A stretch of DNA of 64,000 nucleotides from Gammaproteobacteria bacterium (GTDB taxonomy: Bacteria > Pseudomonadota > Gammaproteobacteria > Pseudomonadales > Azotimanducaceae): positions 1 through 64,000 of the forward strand of contig JAUIAV010000012.1 of NCBI GenBank assembly GCA_030425195.1, given 5' to 3'. Numbering within the stretch: the stretch's first letter is position 1; every line of letters begins with the position of its first letter. A program made the position numbers and the translations under genes. Shown here one piece after another: positions 60,869 to 64,000 of the stretch. The notes under the pieces are model-generated. The model did not search any database and was not told where the DNA came from. It worked only from the letters and a program-made list of their open reading frames with translations.

Positions 60869-61812
60869 GTCTCGAGGAGACGGGCCCCGGCGCCGAGGCC
60901 TACGGTGCGGGTGGAAAGAACACCGGTGATGTCGGCGAGCGCATCCGCTACCCGGTCGACCGCTTCCGGCAGGCAGACGGCTTTTACCTGGGGCCCGGCG
61001 TCGATGGTGAAGAACACGGGCAGGCCCCGGGCCCGCATTTCCCGGACCGCGTGAATGCACGAGAGTGTCGCCGGCCGCCAGTAGATCATGGGCGGCTGGC
61101 TGGACTGCATCACGCCGTGCATCTTCAGACAACTGGATTCCGACAGATCCGCCAGGCGCTCGAAATCCCGATCGGCTATGGCCTTGAGTGCCGCCTCGTA
61201 GTCCCGGGCGGTGCTGCTTACCCAGGGCTCGTAGTAGGGCGAGGTTTCCTCGGACGTCTTCATGCCGAGGGAGGAGGAGACGCTCTTGCGGTTCTCGTCG
61301 GTGATGGCGATCACCACGTTCAGCGGCCAGGCTTCGGGGGTCAGGACCGGACGGGCGACCCAGTCTGGCGGTCCAAGCGTCGCAAAGCCGCCGTAGATGG
61401 AGCGGGCAGCGGAACCCGACGCTCTGCGGGCGTATACCGCACGATCGTCGTCCTGGAGGTTCAACCCCGCGAAGGCGTCGATCGCCGTGATCAGGGCGGC
61501 GAATCCGGAGGCGGAGGAAGCCAGACCGGCCGCAGTGGGAAAATTGTTGTCGCTGTCGATGGATACCGGCGGGATCCCGAAGTCGCGTCTCAGCATGGTC
61601 AGACAGGCAGAGATCTTCGGATCAATCGCCGATTCGCCATTGAGGGTGATGTGATCGTCCGCGTCCGGGCTCGATGTCAGCCGGGTGGTGGATGCCAGGT
61701 CGTCCAGCGTGATGGAGACGGAGGGTGTGGCCGGCAGGTTGCCGTCTCCCGCCTGCTTGCCCCAGTACTTGATGAGCGCGATGTTGGGGTGCGCGATTGC
61801 GGTGACGGACAC
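60865..61812 (-). CDS. mvaD: Diphosphomevalonate decarboxylase
   Basis: 315 residues, a GHMP enzyme. NIALIKYWGK (Lys15-Lys19) and NFPTAAGLASSASGFAAL are the family blocks. SGSAARSIYGGF has the phosphate-binding Arg137, and FFTIDAGPQVK contains catalytic Asp271. It converts mevalonate diphosphate to IPP with loss of CO2 and ATP use. It leads the mevalonate genes and lies six bases after the amidase, in the same leftward operon. Confidence 0.93.
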   Translation of the reverse strand: MSVTAIAHPNIALIKYWGKQAGDGNLPATPSVSITLDDLASTTRLTSSPDADDHITLNGESAIDPKISACLTMLRRDFGIPPVSIDSDNNFPTAAGLASSASGFAALITAIDAFAGLNLQDDDRAVYARRASGSAARSIYGGFATLGPPDWVARPVLTPEAWPLNVVIAITDENRKSVSSSLGMKTSEETSPYYEPWVSSTARDYEAALKAIADRDFERLADLSESSCLKMHGVMQSSQPPMIYWRPATLSCIHAVREMRARGLPVFFTIDAGPQVKAVCLPEAVDRVADALADITGVLSTRTVGLGAGARLLET

Positions 61813-61818
61813 GGGCGG

Positions 61819-63273
61819 CTAGAGGTAGGCGGGCGGAGGAACGAAAGCGAAGCCTTCGGCCTCCAGGGCCCGGGCGGCACCGATGGTGACCAGATCGCCG
61901 TATTCCGGCCCCACGATCTGCACGCCGATGGGCAGGCCCTTTCCGTTCAGGCCCGTTGGAATCACGGTGGATGGCAGATAAGAGACTCCGGTGAGCCCTG
62001 CCCAGAAGACCTGATCGAAGTAAGGCCGCTCCTCGTTGTTCACCCGGATCGTGCGTTCCCCGAAGGTCCGCTGGTCGTGCTCGAATGCGGCTGTCGGCAT
62101 CACAGGCGTGATCAGTACGTCATGCTGCTCGAAGAACTGGTGCCAGTGCCAGCGCAGATGGTCGCGCCGTTCGTTGTACGCCTTCCAGGTTCTGAAGCTC
62201 GAGGTCTGAGCCCGGAATACCTTTGCCGCTTCGCTCGCGTCGGCGGGATCGAGGCGATCCACATAGCGTTGCAGCGATTCGTAGCTTTCTTCCGGCATAC
62301 GGGACGCCATGGTCGCCTGCAGCAGGTTCTGATACACCTCGTGTGATTCCGCAGCGGTGAAAGCCGGTCTTGCGGAGGCGTTCACCTCGGCACCGGCGGC
62401 TCGACAGGCCTCGGCTACCGCGTCCACGCGGGCCCGCACCTCGGTATCCACCGGACACTGTGCGTCGTCGTTCCATACCGCGACTCTGAGCCCCTCGAGG
62501 CCTTCTGTCGGAAACTCGGGCAGATCGAGTCTGAAACCGCGGCTGCGGATGGGGTCGGGTCCGGCCATCTGCCGGAGCGCCGTATCCAGATCCTCAGCGG
62601 AACGGGCCATGGGGCCGATCACGGAGATGTCCGAGGTGCTGCGGATGTCACCCGGTGGTGAGTGGCCACGCATCCAGACGAGATTGTGCGTAGGCTTGTG
62701 ACCGAAGACGCCGCAGAAATGCGCAGGATTTCTGATCGAGCCGCCGATGTCGGAACCGGCCTCGAGCCCCGTCAGACCGGCGGCCAGCGCGGCGGCGGAG
62801 CCTCCGGACGAGCCGCCGGGAATCCGATCGTGGTCGTACGGATTGCTGGTGGTGCCGTAGATGTCGTTGTAGCTCTGAAAATCCGCCAGAGAGAGCGGTA
62901 CGTTGGTCTTCCCGAAGATGATGGCACCTGCAGCCTTCAGTCGTTTCACGGCTTCGGCGTCTTCGCCGGCGATGTTGTCCTTCCAGTCCGGATTGCCCCA
63001 GGTGGTGGGTGTGCCGGCCAGGTTGTAGGACTCCTTGATCGTCATCGGCACGCCGTGCAGCGGTCCCAGAGGACCGCCTCCGGCAGCGGCTCTGTCGGCG
63101 GCGGCCGCTTCTTCGAGCGCCCGTTCGCGGACGTCCACAACGATGGCATTCAGCGCTCCGTTGTACTCGTCTACCCGGGCCAGATACATCTTCAGCAGCT
63201 CCACGGCGGAAATGTCGCGCCGTTTCACGGCGGCTGCCAGCTCTGTGGCGGATGCGAACGCGAGATCGCTCAT
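61819..63273 (-). CDS. Amidase-signature hydrolase
   Basis: 484 residues with the amidase triad. HGVPMTIKESYNLAGTP carries Lys, PGGSSGGSAAALAAGLTG the bridging Ser, and AGSDIGGSIRNPAHFCGVFGHKPT the nucleophile. GAGGAGG lies four bases before ATG 63273, with a frame extending 11 codons further. It lies at the head of the operon before mvaD. A link to isoprenoid synthesis is not evident; co-transcription may be accidental. Confidence 0.87.
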   Translation of the reverse strand: MSDLAFASATELAAAVKRRDISAVELLKMYLARVDEYNGALNAIVVDVRERALEEAAAADRAAAGGGPLGPLHGVPMTIKESYNLAGTPTTWGNPDWKDNIAGEDAEAVKRLKAAGAIIFGKTNVPLSLADFQSYNDIYGTTSNPYDHDRIPGGSSGGSAAALAAGLTGLEAGSDIGGSIRNPAHFCGVFGHKPTHNLVWMRGHSPPGDIRSTSDISVIGPMARSAEDLDTALRQMAGPDPIRSRGFRLDLPEFPTEGLEGLRVAVWNDDAQCPVDTEVRARVDAVAEACRAAGAEVNASARPAFTAAESHEVYQNLLQATMASRMPEESYESLQRYVDRLDPADASEAAKVFRAQTSSFRTWKAYNERRDHLRWHWHQFFEQHDVLITPVMPTAAFEHDQRTFGERTIRVNNEERPYFDQVFWAGLTGVSYLPSTVIPTGLNGKGLPIGVQIVGPEYGDLVTIGAARALEAEGFAFVPPPAYL

Positions 63274-63333
63274 TGCGCCTCCTCGGTGATCGGGGCATGT
63301 TATCACGCAGCACTAATACAAGGAGGAGTAGAG

Positions 63334-64000
63334 ATGACGGTAAACAGACAATGGCTGCTTGCCCGGCGGCCACAGGGGATGGTGACGGAAGAGAACTTCG
63401 AGTACCGGGAATCGCCGGTGCCGGAACCGGGTAAAGGCCAGGTGCTGGTTCGCAATCTGTATCTGTCTTTCGACCCGACGCAGCGGGGATGGATGGAAGA
63501 CCGGGAGAGCTATATGCCGCCGGTGGGAATCGGTGAACCCATGCGGGCGGGCTCCGTCGCTCAGGTGGTTGCGTCCAATCATCCCGGCTATGCCGCCGGT
63601 GATCTGGTGCAGACCCTGGGCGGCTGGCAGGACTATCTCGTCGTGGACGGGAGTGCCGGCGGGATCGGGCTCTCCCGGCTGCCGCCCGGGGTGACACCCC
63701 AGATGGCGCTCGGCGTGCTGGGCACCACCGGGCAGACCGCCTACTTCGGCATGCTCGATCTGGGCCAGCCGGAATCGGGACAGACCGTGCTCGTGTCCGG
63801 CGCGGCCGGAGCCACCGGATCAGTCGCCGGCCAGATCGCCAGAATCAAAGGCTGCCGGGTGATCGGCATCGCCGGAGGCCCGGACAAGTGCCGCTGGCTC
63901 AAGGAGGAGGCGCGCTTCGACGACGTGATCGATTACAAGTCCGAGAATGTGGACAGCCGGATCGGGGAACTGTGTCCGGACCGGGTGGACGTTTTCTTCG
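63334..64000 (+). CDS. CurA-type NADP-dependent oxidoreductase (partial)
   Basis: The first 222 residues of a zinc-free MDR reductase, cut by the right edge. The opening MTVNRQWLLARRPQGMVTEE, LSFDPTQRGWMEDRESYMPP and GTTGQTAYFGMLDLGQPESG, together with VSGAAGATGSVAGQIARIKG, match the CurA/leukotriene B4 12-hydroxydehydrogenase-like group. Such enzymes reduce alpha,beta-unsaturated carbonyls with NADPH. A strong AAGGAGGAG ribosome site precedes ATG 63334. It is divergent from the amidase, with 60 bp between. Confidence 0.88.
   Translation, partial: MTVNRQWLLARRPQGMVTEENFEYRESPVPEPGKGQVLVRNLYLSFDPTQRGWMEDRESYMPPVGIGEPMRAGSVAQVVASNHPGYAAGDLVQTLGGWQDYLVVDGSAGGIGLSRLPPGVTPQMALGVLGTTGQTAYFGMLDLGQPESGQTVLVSGAAGATGSVAGQIARIKGCRVIGIAGGPDKCRWLKEEARFDDVIDYKSENVDSRIGELCPDRVDVFF

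Overview
The window is GC-rich and densely coded. It holds about 68 protein genes, with no gap between genes above about 240 bp. I see no rRNA, tRNA, CRISPR array or complete mobile element. The gene set suggests a Gram-negative gammaproteobacterium, possibly marine and related to Pseudomonadales. The clues are an OprI/Lpp-type lipoprotein with a C-terminal lysine, LdtABC-type L,D-transpeptidase, SirB, DUF2959, DUF2780, QmcA/NfeD, and many genes for acyl-CoA catabolism. There is no phylogenetic marker gene, so this placement is inference.

Layout. 0-6 kb: a broken alanine symporter at the left edge, a SirB-like protein, an SMP-30/acyl-CoA dehydrogenase/ANKH-like transporter operon, and a thiolase. 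6-13.3 kb: an OmpR/EnvZ-like two-component pair, a candidate structured RNA ending in a strong terminator, MscS, a DUF2959 lipoprotein/AsmA-like/enoyl-CoA hydratase operon, and two MaoC-type dehydratases. 13.3-24.3 kb: a TTC38-like TPR protein, hydrolases, a ClpP paralogue, two more enoyl-CoA hydratases, a D-arginine-dehydrogenase-like oxidase, an acyl-CoA dehydrogenase with ChaC, an M20 amidohydrolase and an MFS carrier. 24.3-32.6 kb: DUF2780, acyl-CoA synthetase, a SulP permease, glutathione-dependent formaldehyde dehydrogenase, and an amidohydrolase/DDN-type/MFS run. 32.6-39.7 kb: a secreted cysteine-rich protein, a methyltransferase, a sodium:solute symporter operon with an AHL-lactonase-like enzyme, and NfeD-QmcA. 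39.7-43 kb: a sulfotransferase-like protein, a divergent arsR/arsI organoarsenical module with twin operators, NUDIX and PIG-L enzymes. 43-51 kb: an ABC transporter whose permease is fused to an M1 aminopeptidase and is frameshifted, then an FAD dehydrogenase and an amidase. 51-57.6 kb: a CpxP/Spy-like protein divergent from an OmpR-type regulator and kinase, a MaoC hydratase, an L,D-transpeptidase facing an OprI-like lipoprotein, and a repeat-bearing protein of unknown role. 57.6-64 kb: a mevalonate operon and a CurA-like reductase cut by the right edge.

How it fits together. The acyl-CoA genes scattered through the first 30 kb (synthetase, two dehydrogenases, three hydratase/isomerases, three MaoC proteins, thiolase) point to growth on fatty or steroid-like acids. 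Acetyl-CoA from that route could feed the mevalonate operon, which is the most striking locus. Mevalonate diphosphate decarboxylase, phosphomevalonate kinase and a single polypeptide joining class II HMG-CoA reductase to mevalonate kinase lie in one overlapping operon. HMG-CoA synthase and IPP isomerase are not in the window.
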